Assembly (NCBI RefSeq): GCF_025751495.1 | Contig: NZ_JAOWKZ010000001.1 | Coordinates: 689,920 to 753,919 of the forward strand | DNA from: Albidovulum litorale | GTDB lineage: Bacteria; Pseudomonadota; Alphaproteobacteria; Rhodobacterales; Rhodobacteraceae | Length of the DNA: 64,000 bases | Direction: 5' to 3' | Shown: piece after piece, positions 28,069 through 36,644 of the stretch | Layout: every line of letters starts with the position of its first letter | Numbering within the stretch: position 1 is the first letter of the stretch | The notes under the pieces: generated by a model | Database searches by the model: none | What the model was told of the DNA's origin: nothing | Seen by the model: only the letters and a program-made list of their open reading frames with translations | Program-made: the position numbers and the translations under genes

Positions 28069-28085
28069 CTTCGCGTCTCGCGAAG
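28069..28085 (-). other. Short hairpin in the mttB 3' region
   Basis: CTTCGCG and CGCGAAG around a TCT loop, downstream of the MttB-family gene. It could act with the neighbouring hairpin at 28103 in ending transcription. Confidence 0.35.
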
Positions 28086-28102
28086 ACTGCGAGAGATGTC
28101 TT

Positions 28103-28125
28103 GTGCGCGGGTCCGGCCCGCGCAC
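28103..28125 (-). terminator. Stem-loop after the MttB-family gene
   Basis: Perfect nine-base-pair stem GTGCGCGGG / CCCGCGCAC with a TCCGG loop, 15 bases after the stop codon. It lacks a T-run. Confidence 0.5.
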
Positions 28126-28139
28126 TCCGCTTGACAGGA

Positions 28140-29693
28140 TCAGTAGTCGGTCGGTGCGCCGCCTTCGGATTTGCGGCGGGCAACGAAGTCTTTCAGTTCC
28201 TCCTGCACGCCCGCATCCATCGGCGGTGCCTCGAACTCGGCGATGATAGACTTGAAGATGCGATGGGCGCGCTCAGCGGTCCAGACCGACCCGTCCAGCT
28301 GCCAGGCTTCATAGTTGCGCCAGTCCGAGGCGATGGGCTGATAGAAGGCGGTCGTGTAACGCTCTTGCGTGTGCTGACAGCCGAAATAGTGACCTTCGGC
28401 GCCGACCTCGGCGATCGTGTCGATGGCGATGTCGTCGGGCGTCGTCGCCCAGACAGCAGGCTCCATGTAGCGCTGCAGCATCTGCAGCACTTCGCAGTCC
28501 ATCACGAACTTCTCAGGCGAGGCGATCAGGCCGCCTTCCAGCCAGCCCGCCGCGTGATAGACCATGTTCGTGCCCGACTGCATCGCGGCCCAAAGCGAGT
28601 TGCAGGTCTCCCACATCGCCTGACCGTCCGGCACGTTCGCGGCACAGACGCCCGAAGACCTCAGCGGCAGCTTGTAGAACCGCGCCATCTGGCCGGTCAT
28701 CTGGGTGGCCCGCATGTATTCCGGCGTCCCGAAGGCGGGCGCGCCAGACTTCATGTCAACATTCGACGTGAAAGTGCCGATCCCCACAGCGGCCCCCGGG
28801 GCGACGTATTGCAGAAGCGCGATCGCGGCCAGGGCCTCGGCGATCGACAGGGTCACTGCGCCCGACATCGTCACCGGCGCCATGGCCCCAGCCAGCGTGA
28901 AGGGTGTCACGATCACCGCCTGCCCGTTCCTGACAAGCCTGAGCGCCCCGTCGATCATCGGGAAATCGTGTTTCAGCGGCGAGACGGAGTTGATGTTGGT
29001 ATACATATGCGGGGCGGAACGGAATGCCTCGGGCGAAAGCCCGCCAGCGATGCGCACCATCTCCATCCCGTCTTCGACCCGCTCCTTGCCCAAAGCATAG
29101 GCGTGGCAAACCTTGTCGGTCAGCGTCAGCTTTTCATAGAGGCAGTCGAGATGACGGACCGAGGCGTGAACGTCCACCGGCTCCACCGGATAGCCGCCCG
29201 CGAAGTGGATGCAGTTGAAATACTGCGTCAGCTTGATGAAGTCGCGGAAGCCCTCCATGAAGCCCGTGACCTTGCCGCGTTCCAGATCCCAGTAATTCGG
29301 CGGCGAGGAGACGTTACCGAACAGGATATGCTTGCCGCCGAAGGGCAACCTGCGCTCGGGGTTCCGCGGGGTAACGGTGAATTCGGCGGGTGCGCGGCCC
29401 ACCATCTCCATCACGAAGTCCTCATCCATTCGGACGGTATCACCATCGACCTTGCACCCGGCCTCCTTGAAGATACCCAGTGCCTCGTCGTTGAGGAAAC
29501 GAATGCCGATCTCGCTCAGGATACGCATCGCGCCTTTGTGGATGGCCTGAACCCCCTCCGGGCCCATCGGCTCGATCGGGCGGTCAGGGTTGACCGGAAT
29601 GCGCCACGGCATCTGGTCTACGGCCTTGACCCCGGCCCGTTCGGCATGGCCTGCCCGGCCACCTGCCCGCTTACGCCTGATTTCACTTGTCAT
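28140..29693 (-). CDS. Trimethylamine methyltransferase (MttB) family protein, non-pyrrolysine
   Basis: 517 residues, full length for the family. MttB proteins transfer a methyl group from methylated amines to a corrinoid protein. True trimethylamine enzymes contain pyrrolysine at an in-frame amber codon; this frame has no interruption, so it belongs to the non-pyrrolysine group, some members of which demethylate glycine betaine or related quaternary amines. Recognisable stretches include GNVSSPPNYWDL and HAAGWLEGGL. No corrinoid-protein gene is adjacent. The substrate is unknown. Confidence 0.85.
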   Translation of the reverse strand: MTSEIRRKRAGGRAGHAERAGVKAVDQMPWRIPVNPDRPIEPMGPEGVQAIHKGAMRILSEIGIRFLNDEALGIFKEAGCKVDGDTVRMDEDFVMEMVGRAPAEFTVTPRNPERRLPFGGKHILFGNVSSPPNYWDLERGKVTGFMEGFRDFIKLTQYFNCIHFAGGYPVEPVDVHASVRHLDCLYEKLTLTDKVCHAYALGKERVEDGMEMVRIAGGLSPEAFRSAPHMYTNINSVSPLKHDFPMIDGALRLVRNGQAVIVTPFTLAGAMAPVTMSGAVTLSIAEALAAIALLQYVAPGAAVGIGTFTSNVDMKSGAPAFGTPEYMRATQMTGQMARFYKLPLRSSGVCAANVPDGQAMWETCNSLWAAMQSGTNMVYHAAGWLEGGLIASPEKFVMDCEVLQMLQRYMEPAVWATTPDDIAIDTIAEVGAEGHYFGCQHTQERYTTAFYQPIASDWRNYEAWQLDGSVWTAERAHRIFKSIIAEFEAPPMDAGVQEELKDFVARRKSEGGAPTDY

Positions 29694-29792
29694 GGTCGCG
29701 TCCCCAACTTCCGTTACCGATCACAATCGGATCGGCGACAGCGGGAATCGCATCGCTCTGCGACATAGGGCGTCGTTTTTGCGCCGCTGCCC

Positions 29793-30503
29793 TCAGGTCT
29801 CAGCCATCGCCTGACGGTCGATCCAGTCCGGCAGATGGCCGATATCGGGAAGAACCGCATCGGCGAGCGGCGCAAGCTCCTCCTGCCGGGCCACACCTGT
29901 CAGAACGGCAACCGTCCGCATGCCCGCCTCGCGACCGGCGATGAGGTCATGGCGGCTGTCGCCGACCATCACAACCTCGGCCGGAACAAGTCCCTGCGCC
30001 CGCGCGAAGGCCAACAGCGGGCCGGGATCGGGCTTGGCCCCGTATCCGCTGTCAAAACCGGAAACGAAGTGAAAGAACCGCCCGACCCCGGCGCTTGCCA
30101 GATGCGCGGTCGCCGGTTCCTCGGCATCATTCGTCGCTAGCCCAATGCGCAGACCGCGTGCTGACAGGCGTTCGAAGAGGTCCTCCAGCGGCACTGCGGC
30201 CACCTGCTCGGTCGTGGCCGAGACGGCATTCATCCTCGCGACCAGTACCGCGCGGTCGGCCCCCGGCAGATGCTGCAGCAGATAGGTGGAAATCTCGGCC
30301 GGGGTCCCTGCGATTACCGGGCTGTCCGGCGTGAAGATACCTGTGTCAAGATTGAACCCCACAGCCCGCCCGAGCACTCCGGCAAGGGCCTCCGATCCTC
30401 CGGCAAGCTCGGTCAGCATCACGCGGGCCCAGTTGCTCCAGGTCGCGGTGAAATCGAACAGGGTTCCGTCCTTGTCGAAGACAAGTCCTCGTATCTCAGC
30501 CAT
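29793..30503 (-). CDS. HAD-family phosphatase (phosphoglycolate phosphatase-like)
   Basis: 236 residues. The first catalytic motif FDKDGTLFDF includes the nucleophile Asp; a Thr motif (GLATNDAEE) and the acidic motif VMVGDSRHDL follow, giving a complete HAD active site. The cap domain is of the helical type, as in phosphoglycolate phosphatase, but the substrate is not certain. I chose the ATG at 30503, which places motif one at the usual distance from the N terminus; a longer frame (to 30563) has no supporting signal. Confidence 0.87.
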   Translation of the reverse strand: MAEIRGLVFDKDGTLFDFTATWSNWARVMLTELAGGSEALAGVLGRAVGFNLDTGIFTPDSPVIAGTPAEISTYLLQHLPGADRAVLVARMNAVSATTEQVAAVPLEDLFERLSARGLRIGLATNDAEEPATAHLASAGVGRFFHFVSGFDSGYGAKPDPGPLLAFARAQGLVPAEVVMVGDSRHDLIAGREAGMRTVAVLTGVARQEELAPLADAVLPDIGHLPDWIDRQAMAET

Positions 30504-30572
30504 GGGTATCGTTCCGATCCGAAATGAAGCCAGACACTGCACCAGGACACGCCCCGAAGGCAACGGCGGGTT

Positions 30573-30902
30573 TCAGGTCCAGTGCGTCTCGGCGCCGCCG
30601 GGCAGGGCCTGCCGCGCGGCCATGGGTTCGGTATAGGCCAGCCCCGCAGCATCGCAGAAGGCAACGACCCAGGCATCGTCCATCAGGATGAAATCCAGCA
30701 CCGAGGATAGAAAATCAGGATCAGACGCACGGTTGCGCAGCTCGTCCGGTGCCGTTCCGCTGGCCCCGAGGAAGACCGGAAGCAGGTCATCATTGCCAAC
30801 CAGCCAGCCCAGCGCGCGCAGTGCGATCATCTCGGCGAAATCCCGCCTGCTGTCAGATGAATTTACCACTCCCTGCCCCGCTCGAAAGTTTTTCTTAACC
30901 AT
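30573..30902 (-). CDS. DUF3572-family protein
   Basis: 109 residues containing ALGWLVGNDDLLPVFLGASG and SVLDFILMDDAWVVAFC, the hallmark of the DUF3572 family of alphaproteobacteria. Small, soluble and helical, with unknown function. The ATG at 30902 is divergent from the pleD-like gene with 42 bases between. The same pair (DUF3572 next to pleD) is, as far as I recall, common in this class, which hints at a link to cyclic di-GMP control. Confidence 0.85.
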   Translation of the reverse strand: MVKKNFRAGQGVVNSSDSRRDFAEMIALRALGWLVGNDDLLPVFLGASGTAPDELRNRASDPDFLSSVLDFILMDDAWVVAFCDAAGLAYTEPMAARQALPGGAETHWT

Positions 30903-30944
30903 TGCAAACAAATGATGAGGGCACCGGATGACGAAGTAAACACG

Positions 30945-32336
30945 ATGGAGCGTCTCGTGGCTGGCAAGGTCCTGATCGTCGATGATGTCGCGACGAACCG
31001 CATTGTCCTCAAGGTCAAGCTGGCGGCCGCATTTTACGAAACGATTCAAGCATCTGGCGGCAGAGAGGCCCTGGATATCGCGCGCAAAGTCCGGCCCGAT
31101 CTTATCCTCCTCGATGTGGAACTGCCCGATCTTAACGGAATCGCTGTTTGCGAGAGTTTGAAGAACGATCCCGCCACCAGCGACATTCCCGTCGTGATGG
31201 TCACGGCATTTCGCGACATGAACCGCAAGATGGAGGCCTTGCGTGCCGGAGCCGAGGAAGTGTTCTGGAAACCTCTCGACGAAACGGTCCTCCTGGCGCG
31301 GATGCGTAGCCTTCTCAGGGCGCGCGAAACCGCGCAACAACTCGGGCTGCGCGACAGCACCTATCGCGAGCTTGGCTTTGCAGAACCGGCTCAGACCTTT
31401 GCCGGTCGGGCGCTCATCGGGGTCGTCGCCGACCGCCCCGAATTCGCGCTGGCCCTGAAACGCGAACTTTCAGCCTTTCTCGACGACAACTTCGTTGTGC
31501 TCGACCGCGAAACGGCGCTGGCGCCGCGCCTGAACGGACCGATGCCCGACGTCTATCTCGTCGCCGCTAATCTCGGCGGTCCGGGAGAGGGGTTGCGGCT
31601 CTTGTCCGAACTGCGCTCGCGCGCGGCGACGCGCTATTCGTCGGTCTGCGTTATCCTGCCCGCCGAGGCGCGCGAGGCCGCGGCGATGGCCCTCGACCTT
31701 GGCGCTTCCGACCTAATCGAAGCATCGGCCGACCCCGAGGAAATGGCGTTGCGCGTCCGGACCCAGATCGTCCGCAAGCAGCAATCCGATCGCCTCCGCA
31801 GCTCGCTTGCCGACGGGTTGCGGCTGGCGATGACCGATCCGCTGACAGGACTGCACAACCGGCGCTACGCCCTGCCGCATCTGGCCCGGATCGCCGACCG
31901 CGCAGCAGGGGCCGGACGACAATTCGCGGTGATGGTTTTGGACCTCGACCGCTTCAAATCGGTGAACGACACCTACGGCCACCCCGCAGGCGACTCGGTG
32001 CTGGTCGAAATCGCCGGGCGGCTGCGCTCCAATCTCCGGGCCGTCGATCTTCTGGCGCGGATCGGCGGCGAGGAATTTCTCGTGGCCCTGCCCGACACCA
32101 CGCCCGAAGCCGCGCAGCTCACCGCCGAACGCCTGCGCCGGGTGATCGGCGAACGCCCGGTTCCGCTGCCGGGTGGCTCCGGAACCATTCCCGTCACGAT
32201 GTCGATCGGTCTTGCCCTTGGCCCCGGCCGTCCCGGCGGCACTGTCGAGGACCTGATCGGACTTGCCGACCGCGCGCTTCTTGGCGCGAAGGCCGAGGGA
32301 CGCAATCAGGTGACGGTCGGGCTGAGCGCGGCGTGA
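30945..32336 (+). CDS. pleD: PleD-like response regulator and diguanylate cyclase
   Basis: 463 residues in the PleD order: receiver 1 (KVLIVDDVATN, phosphorylatable Asp in LILLDVELPDLNG), a second, degenerate receiver-like domain (about 150-270) and a C-terminal GGDEF domain with the active site ARIGGEEFLV. An inhibition-site motif RAVD lies just before it. It should make cyclic di-GMP when phosphorylated. I prefer the ATG at 30945 (MERLVAGKVLIVDD); an ATG at 30912 adds 11 residues. Confidence 0.92.
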   Translation: MERLVAGKVLIVDDVATNRIVLKVKLAAAFYETIQASGGREALDIARKVRPDLILLDVELPDLNGIAVCESLKNDPATSDIPVVMVTAFRDMNRKMEALRAGAEEVFWKPLDETVLLARMRSLLRARETAQQLGLRDSTYRELGFAEPAQTFAGRALIGVVADRPEFALALKRELSAFLDDNFVVLDRETALAPRLNGPMPDVYLVAANLGGPGEGLRLLSELRSRAATRYSSVCVILPAEAREAAAMALDLGASDLIEASADPEEMALRVRTQIVRKQQSDRLRSSLADGLRLAMTDPLTGLHNRRYALPHLARIADRAAGAGRQFAVMVLDLDRFKSVNDTYGHPAGDSVLVEIAGRLRSNLRAVDLLARIGGEEFLVALPDTTPEAAQLTAERLRRVIGERPVPLPGGSGTIPVTMSIGLALGPGRPGGTVEDLIGLADRALLGAKAEGRNQVTVGLSAA

Positions 32337-32342
32337 CCGCTC

Positions 32343-32819
32343 TTACCGCCGCTGGCGGCGCTTCAGTTCGGCGTCGATCCGGTCGGCAAGGGCCGCGCGG
32401 TCCGTTGCACTCATCGCCGCGATACGGTCACTGATCAGCCGTCGGCCAAGGTCGAAGCGCTCCGTCATCCGCGCAGAATGTCCGGCAATCAGCGCATCCA
32501 CGGCAGACGGGTCCCACGGCTCGGCCCGCAAAACCTCGGCCAGCCGGGCCATGTCCTCGCGTGTCTGGGCCCGGTGATCGCGGAAACCGGGTTCCGCGGC
32601 GATGAAGGCATCGCGCAAAGCCCGCCGATCCTCGCGCGTCAGCACTTCGGTGAAGATCCCCGCGCCGATATCGCCATGCGGCCGCCAGCGATGATGGTTC
32701 AGCGCCGATCCGGCGACCACCGCGACGATGAAGAGGTTGAAGGCCAGCGACAGGATGAGGGTGATCTTCAGACCCCGCCCCATGCCCTGCGCTTTTCCGG
32801 TCGGCTCTGCCATGCTCAT
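32343..32819 (-). CDS. CpxP/Spy-like periplasmic metal-sensor-type protein
   Basis: 158 residues with one N-terminal membrane segment (about 17-38) and a helical periplasmic domain (REDRRALRDAF; HSARMTERFDLGRRLI). This matches the periplasmic heavy-metal-sensor family, which is related to CpxP and Spy. The His-rich NHHRWRPHGD just after the membrane helix could hold a metal. Its ATG overlaps the stop of the preceding 120-residue gene, placing it third in a sigma-factor operon. Confidence 0.82.
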   Translation of the reverse strand: MSMAEPTGKAQGMGRGLKITLILSLAFNLFIVAVVAGSALNHHRWRPHGDIGAGIFTEVLTREDRRALRDAFIAAEPGFRDHRAQTREDMARLAEVLRAEPWDPSAVDALIAGHSARMTERFDLGRRLISDRIAAMSATDRAALADRIDAELKRRQRR

Positions 32820-33178
32820 TCCTCCATCTCCATCGCCAGCGCGAACAATTCGGCCTGCGGCAGCAGGTCGACCACGTCACTGGCCCCGACCAGTCCGCCC
32901 GTCAGCTGATCGGGATCGGCAAGCTCGGCATAGCCGATCCAGAGCCCCGCGACAGTCGCCGTGGCCAGCCCACCCAGTCCCTGCCAACCGCCGAGCAGAT
33001 CGCCGATCCGCGACAGCAGACCCGGCCCGCGCACAGGCACAGGCGCAGGCCGTGCGGCTTCCGCATCGGCCAGCACGCGGGCCAACAGCGCCTCCGAAGG
33101 CTCCGGCGGATACGCACGCGCGGCCGAGAAGAAACCTTCCAGCCCGTCGTCGTCATGCTTGCGATCAGTCATCGTCAT
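32816..33178 (-). CDS. Short membrane-anchored protein in sigma-factor operon (candidate anti-sigma)
   Basis: 120 residues: an acidic cytoplasmic N terminus of about 75 residues (GLEGFFSAARAYPPEPSEAL), one hydrophobic segment at about 70-85 (GLATATVAGLWIGY), and a short C-terminal tail. The layout and position directly after an ECF sigma gene, overlapping it by 14 bases, fit an anti-sigma factor. There is no zinc-binding HxxxCxxC motif. This assignment is inference from context. Confidence 0.65.
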   Translation of the reverse strand: MTMTDRKHDDDGLEGFFSAARAYPPEPSEALLARVLADAEAARPAPVPVRGPGLLSRIGDLLGGWQGLGGLATATVAGLWIGYAELADPDQLTGGLVGASDVVDLLPQAELFALAMEMEE

Positions 33179-33758
33179 ACCCCAGTTCTGCGCGCCGCCC
33201 GGCCAAAGCCGCCGTCAATCCACGTTTTCCCCTTGCCGTCAGGCTTTCGACCGCCTCGACGCCCACGCCCATGATCTCGGCAATCTCGGGGTTGGACAGC
33301 CCTTCGAGATGGCGCAGGATCACCGCTTCGCGCTGGCGTTCCGGCAGGGCCATCAGCGCAGCATCCAATGCCGCCGCCCGCTCTGCCTCGATCATCCGTC
33401 CAACCGCCCCGGGCGCCGTCTCCACCGGTTCCGGCGCCTCATCCAAGGGCAGGCCGCGCCGTTTCCTCAGGCGGTCGGTGGCAAGGTTGACCGCGACGCG
33501 GTAGAGCCATGTCGTGACCCTGGCCTGCCCGCCCTGCCAGTTCGGTGCCTGCCGCCAAAGCCTCAGCATCGCCTCCTGCGCCACATCCTCGGCCTCGGCC
33601 TTGTCGCCCAGCATCCGCGCGGCCACGCGAAATGCCAGCGGGGTCAGCCGAAGCGTCAGCACCCGAGCGGCCCCGGCATCGCCGCGGCCGTAAAGCGCCA
33701 GAAGCGCTTCATCCGATCTGTCATCCTCGGCGTCAAAGGCCATGGCCATCGTTCCCAA
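33165..33758 (-). CDS. ECF-type RNA polymerase sigma factor
   Basis: 197 residues. Region 2 is seen at about 25-100 (AEDVAQEAMLRLWRQ, then WLYRVAVNLATDRLRK) and region 4 at about 135-185 (LPERQREAVILRHLEGLSN, helix-turn-helix). Region 3 is absent, as in ECF factors. It heads an operon with a membrane anchor protein and a CpxP/Spy-like protein. The probable signal is therefore metal or envelope stress; the target promoters are unknown. The start could also be ATGs three or five codons downstream. Confidence 0.9.
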   Translation of the reverse strand: MGTMAMAFDAEDDRSDEALLALYGRGDAGAARVLTLRLTPLAFRVAARMLGDKAEAEDVAQEAMLRLWRQAPNWQGGQARVTTWLYRVAVNLATDRLRKRRGLPLDEAPEPVETAPGAVGRMIEAERAAALDAALMALPERQREAVILRHLEGLSNPEIAEIMGVGVEAVESLTARGKRGLTAALAGRRAELGYDDD

Positions 33759-33798
33759 GACCCATAGCGTTCAGGCACGGCCCGAAAATTCACCTTTT

Positions 33799-33826
33799 CC
33801 GGGACGGCGCACAAGCTCCGTCCCGG
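33799..33826. terminator. Hairpin between EF-hand and sigma-factor genes
   Basis: CCGGGACGG and CCGTCCCGG form a nine-base-pair stem, 19 bases after the EF-hand gene stop. It would separate the EF-hand transcript from the sigma-factor operon. Confidence 0.5.
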
Positions 33827-33844
33827 CCTTCATTCCAGTAACGC

Positions 33845-34456
33845 TCACTCGGCGTCCTCGTCGTCCCAGCCGAACCACTGGCCCATACCGTGGCCCATGC
33901 CGTGACCGTAACCCATTCCGTGACCCTTGCCACGCATCGCCCGGCGGCCTTCGCGCATCTCGGACATCCTGGCCTTCATCGCCTCGGCCTCTTCCGCGCT
34001 CACCGCGCCGTCGCCATCGGCATCGGCCCGGTCGAACATCCGGTCATGCGCCGGCGGGGCCAGCATCTCGACCGCGCTGATCTTGCCGTCGCCGTCCAGA
34101 TCGCGCATGGCGAACTGCCGGTCGACCATCGTGGTCACATGCTCCTGCATCTTCGCGGTCATGAAGGCGGTGGCCTCGTCCTTCGAGATCAACCCGTCCT
34201 TGTCGGCGTCGAGCCCCTCGATCGCCGCCTTGCGGTGGGCGTCCAGTTCTTCCTTCGTGATCTTGCCATCACCGTCGGCGTCGAACTCGGCAAAGTCGAA
34301 ACCGCCGGCCCCCATCATTGCCGGCATCATCATTCCGCCCCCCATCATGCCGCCGCGCATTCCGCCGCGGTCATGGGCCGATACGATGGCCGGCACCGCG
34401 AGAAGCGCCACGCCAGAGAAAAGTGCGACGAGTGCATATGAAGTCTTGAAAGCCAT
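33845..34456 (-). CDS. Exported EF-hand protein with Met- and His-rich ends
   Basis: 203 residues with a signal peptide (to about residue 25, IVSAHD). Four EF-hand loops are visible: DADGDGKITKEE, DADKDGLISKDE, DLDGDGKISAVE and DADGDGAVSAEE, which should bind calcium. The N terminus of the mature protein is a Met/Gly stretch (GGMMGGGMMMPAMMG), and the C terminus repeats HGM four times (GHGMGYGHGMGHGMG), a pattern that suggests copper or other soft-metal binding. AAGGA precedes the ATG at 34456. It lies upstream of a sigma factor and a CpxP/Spy-like gene. Confidence 0.82.
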   Translation of the reverse strand: MAFKTSYALVALFSGVALLAVPAIVSAHDRGGMRGGMMGGGMMMPAMMGAGGFDFAEFDADGDGKITKEELDAHRKAAIEGLDADKDGLISKDEATAFMTAKMQEHVTTMVDRQFAMRDLDGDGKISAVEMLAPPAHDRMFDRADADGDGAVSAEEAEAMKARMSEMREGRRAMRGKGHGMGYGHGMGHGMGQWFGWDDEDAE

Positions 34457-34631
34457 GTCGTGTCCTTTCGGTAAAACCCGGCGGTGTCCGCCGCCGTCCA
34501 ATCGTCAAACGGGTGTTGTCCCATTTTCCGTCGCCGCCCGCCGCAATATCCGCGACATTTTTTCACTCGGCCCGCATCTGCCTTCGCTTTCGCGGCCTGA
34601 AATGCTACAGGACATGCAACAGGAGACGCCC

Positions 34632-35030
34632 ATGACCGATACGCTTGCCCTCCCCGAGGATGACCGCCCCGTGCGCCCCGCCATGTGGCGCGGCTGGCGC
34701 ATGCGCTGCCCGAATTGCGGCGAGGGGCGGTTGCTGCACGGTTATCTGAAGGTCAATGACCGCTGCTCTGCCTGCGGTGAGGATCTGCACCACCAGCGCG
34801 CCGATGACGGGCCCGCCTATATGACGATCCTGATCGTCGGACACCTGATGGCGCCGATGATCATGTGGGCCTTTGTCAAGTTCCGCCCCGATCCGCTTGT
34901 CCTGTCTGCGGTTTTCGCCATCGGCTGCGTCGCCCTCTCGCTCTTTCTCCTGCCGCGGATGAAGGGGGTTCTGGTCGCGATCCAGTGGGCCAAGCGCATG
35001 CACGGCTTCGGCGCGGATTCCAATGGCTGA
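34632..35030 (+). CDS. DUF983-family membrane protein
   Basis: 132 residues. A zinc ribbon (CPNCGEGRLLHGYLKVND, then CSACGEDL) precedes two hydrophobic segments, as in the DUF983 family, which is of unknown function. AGGAGA lies six bases before the ATG at 34632. It overlaps the NUDIX gene by eight bases. Confidence 0.88.
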   Translation: MTDTLALPEDDRPVRPAMWRGWRMRCPNCGEGRLLHGYLKVNDRCSACGEDLHHQRADDGPAYMTILIVGHLMAPMIMWAFVKFRPDPLVLSAVFAIGCVALSLFLLPRMKGVLVAIQWAKRMHGFGADSNG

Positions 35031-35709
35031 GACTGGAGAGGCCCCCCCGATCCGCGATGCCTCGACAGTGCTTCTGGTGCGCCGCGACAATGACGCTGGC
35101 CCCTCCATCCTCATGGGTCAGCGCGGCGCGGGCGCGGTCTTCATGCCGAACAAATATGTCTTTCCCGGCGGCGCCGTGGACCGGGGGGATGCCGACATCC
35201 CGCTGGCCGCGCCGATCGGACCAGTCTGCACCGAACGGCTCGGGCTCGACGCCGCCCCGGGGCTGGCAGGCGCGCTTGCCGCCGGGGCGATCCGCGAGCT
35301 TTGGGAAGAAACCGGCCTGATCCTCGGGCAAAGCGGCGCCTGGCCCGGGGCAGTGCCTTACGACTGGCAGGACTTTGCTGGATCGGGTTTCGTCCCCGCC
35401 GCCGCCCCTTTGACATTCGTCTTCCGCGCCATCACGCCGCCCGGCCGCCCGCGCCGTTTCGATGCGCGGTTCTTCCTCGCCGACGCGACCCATGTCGCAG
35501 GCGATCCCGATGATTTCTCGCGCGCCTCGGATGAGTTGTCGCATCTGCACTGGGTGCCGCTGACCGAGGCAAGGCGGCTGAACCTGCCCTTCATCACCGA
35601 GGTGGTTCTGGGCGAGGTCTCGGCCCTTCTGGACCGCAACGGCCCACCCGACAGTGTGCCCTTCTTCGACAATTCCGGGCCCGTTCCCCGGTTCCGCAGG
35701 CTGCAGTGA
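35023..35709 (+). CDS. NUDIX hydrolase
   Basis: 228 residues. The Nudix box is split as usual in this group: GGAVDRGD, then AIRELWEETGL with the catalytic Glu residues. It hydrolyses a nucleoside diphosphate linked to another group; the substrate is not predictable, but length and composition are similar to CoA-pyrophosphatase-like NUDT19-type proteins. It starts inside the preceding DUF983 gene and converges on the EamA gene. Confidence 0.88.
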   Translation: MAETGEAPPIRDASTVLLVRRDNDAGPSILMGQRGAGAVFMPNKYVFPGGAVDRGDADIPLAAPIGPVCTERLGLDAAPGLAGALAAGAIRELWEETGLILGQSGAWPGAVPYDWQDFAGSGFVPAAAPLTFVFRAITPPGRPRRFDARFFLADATHVAGDPDDFSRASDELSHLHWVPLTEARRLNLPFITEVVLGEVSALLDRNGPPDSVPFFDNSGPVPRFRRLQ

Positions 35710-35713
35710 CACC

Positions 35714-36607
35714 TCAGGCGAAGCTGAGGACGATCATCAGGACCGAGAGTACGACCAGCGCGATCCCCGCCATCTCGCGCGTCAGCAGGCGTTCGCGAAA
35801 GACCAGAACCGATGCAATCATGGTAAAGACGATCTCGGCCTGCCCAAGCGCCCTGACATAGGCTGCATTCTGCAACGCGAAGGCCGCGAACCAGCCGAGC
35901 GATCCGAGCATTCCGGTTATCCCGACCAGAACCGTCCTGCGCCAGCGGGTCAGGACACGGGCCAACTCGCCCGGCTCGCGCCATGTCAGCCATGCCGACA
36001 TCAGGATCGTTTGCAGAAACGTCGCGGCGGCAAGCGCCACCAGCGCCCGGGTGAAGAACGGCAGGGGCATCAGCTCCAGCGTCGCGCCGCGATAGCCGAT
36101 AGCCGAAAGGCTAAAGAGCCCGCCAGCCAGAAGGCCGTAAAGAACGGGCCGCCCGACCAGCTTTGCACCGGGCTCCAGCCCGCGCGACAGAAGGATCACA
36201 CCGGCAAAACCGATCCCGATGGCCAGCCATCCCGCTGGGCTCACCGCCTCGCCAAGGATCACGGCGGAAAACAGCGCGACCTGCACCGTCTCGGTCTTGG
36301 TGAACGCGACACCCACCGCGAAGTTCCTCAGCGAGAAAAGCGCGACGGTGAGAAAGGTCGCGACGATCTGGGCAATGCCGCCAAGGGCCACGAATGCCAG
36401 AAAACGGGAACCGATTGCGGGCAGTTGATCGCCGGTCCCCAGCAGGACCAGCACGGCCAGCGTCAGGGCGATGGGCGCGGCGAACAGAAACCGTGAAAAA
36501 GTCGCGCCGCCAGTCGATAAACCCGCGCCCTTCAACTGCTTTTGCAGCATGAAACGCACGGTCTGCATGGCGGCGGCGGCCAGAGTGAAGATGACCCAGA
36601 GGCTCAT
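35714..36607 (-). CDS. EamA/DMT-family transporter
   Basis: 297 residues with ten predicted helices in two homologous halves, the EamA arrangement. VFRERLLTREMAGIALVV in the second half is typical. It probably exports or imports a small metabolite; the substrate is unknown. It stands alone between NUDIX and desaturase genes. Confidence 0.85.
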   Translation of the reverse strand: MSLWVIFTLAAAAMQTVRFMLQKQLKGAGLSTGGATFSRFLFAAPIALTLAVLVLLGTGDQLPAIGSRFLAFVALGGIAQIVATFLTVALFSLRNFAVGVAFTKTETVQVALFSAVILGEAVSPAGWLAIGIGFAGVILLSRGLEPGAKLVGRPVLYGLLAGGLFSLSAIGYRGATLELMPLPFFTRALVALAAATFLQTILMSAWLTWREPGELARVLTRWRRTVLVGITGMLGSLGWFAAFALQNAAYVRALGQAEIVFTMIASVLVFRERLLTREMAGIALVVLSVLMIVLSFA

Positions 36608-36644
36608 GCGCCTCTTCTGTCACGCCGGACGTGCAGAGGAAAGA

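Noticed and set aside
28140-29693. Pyrrolysine in the MttB-family protein
   Set aside because: There is no in-frame amber codon, so the protein is of the non-pyrrolysine type.
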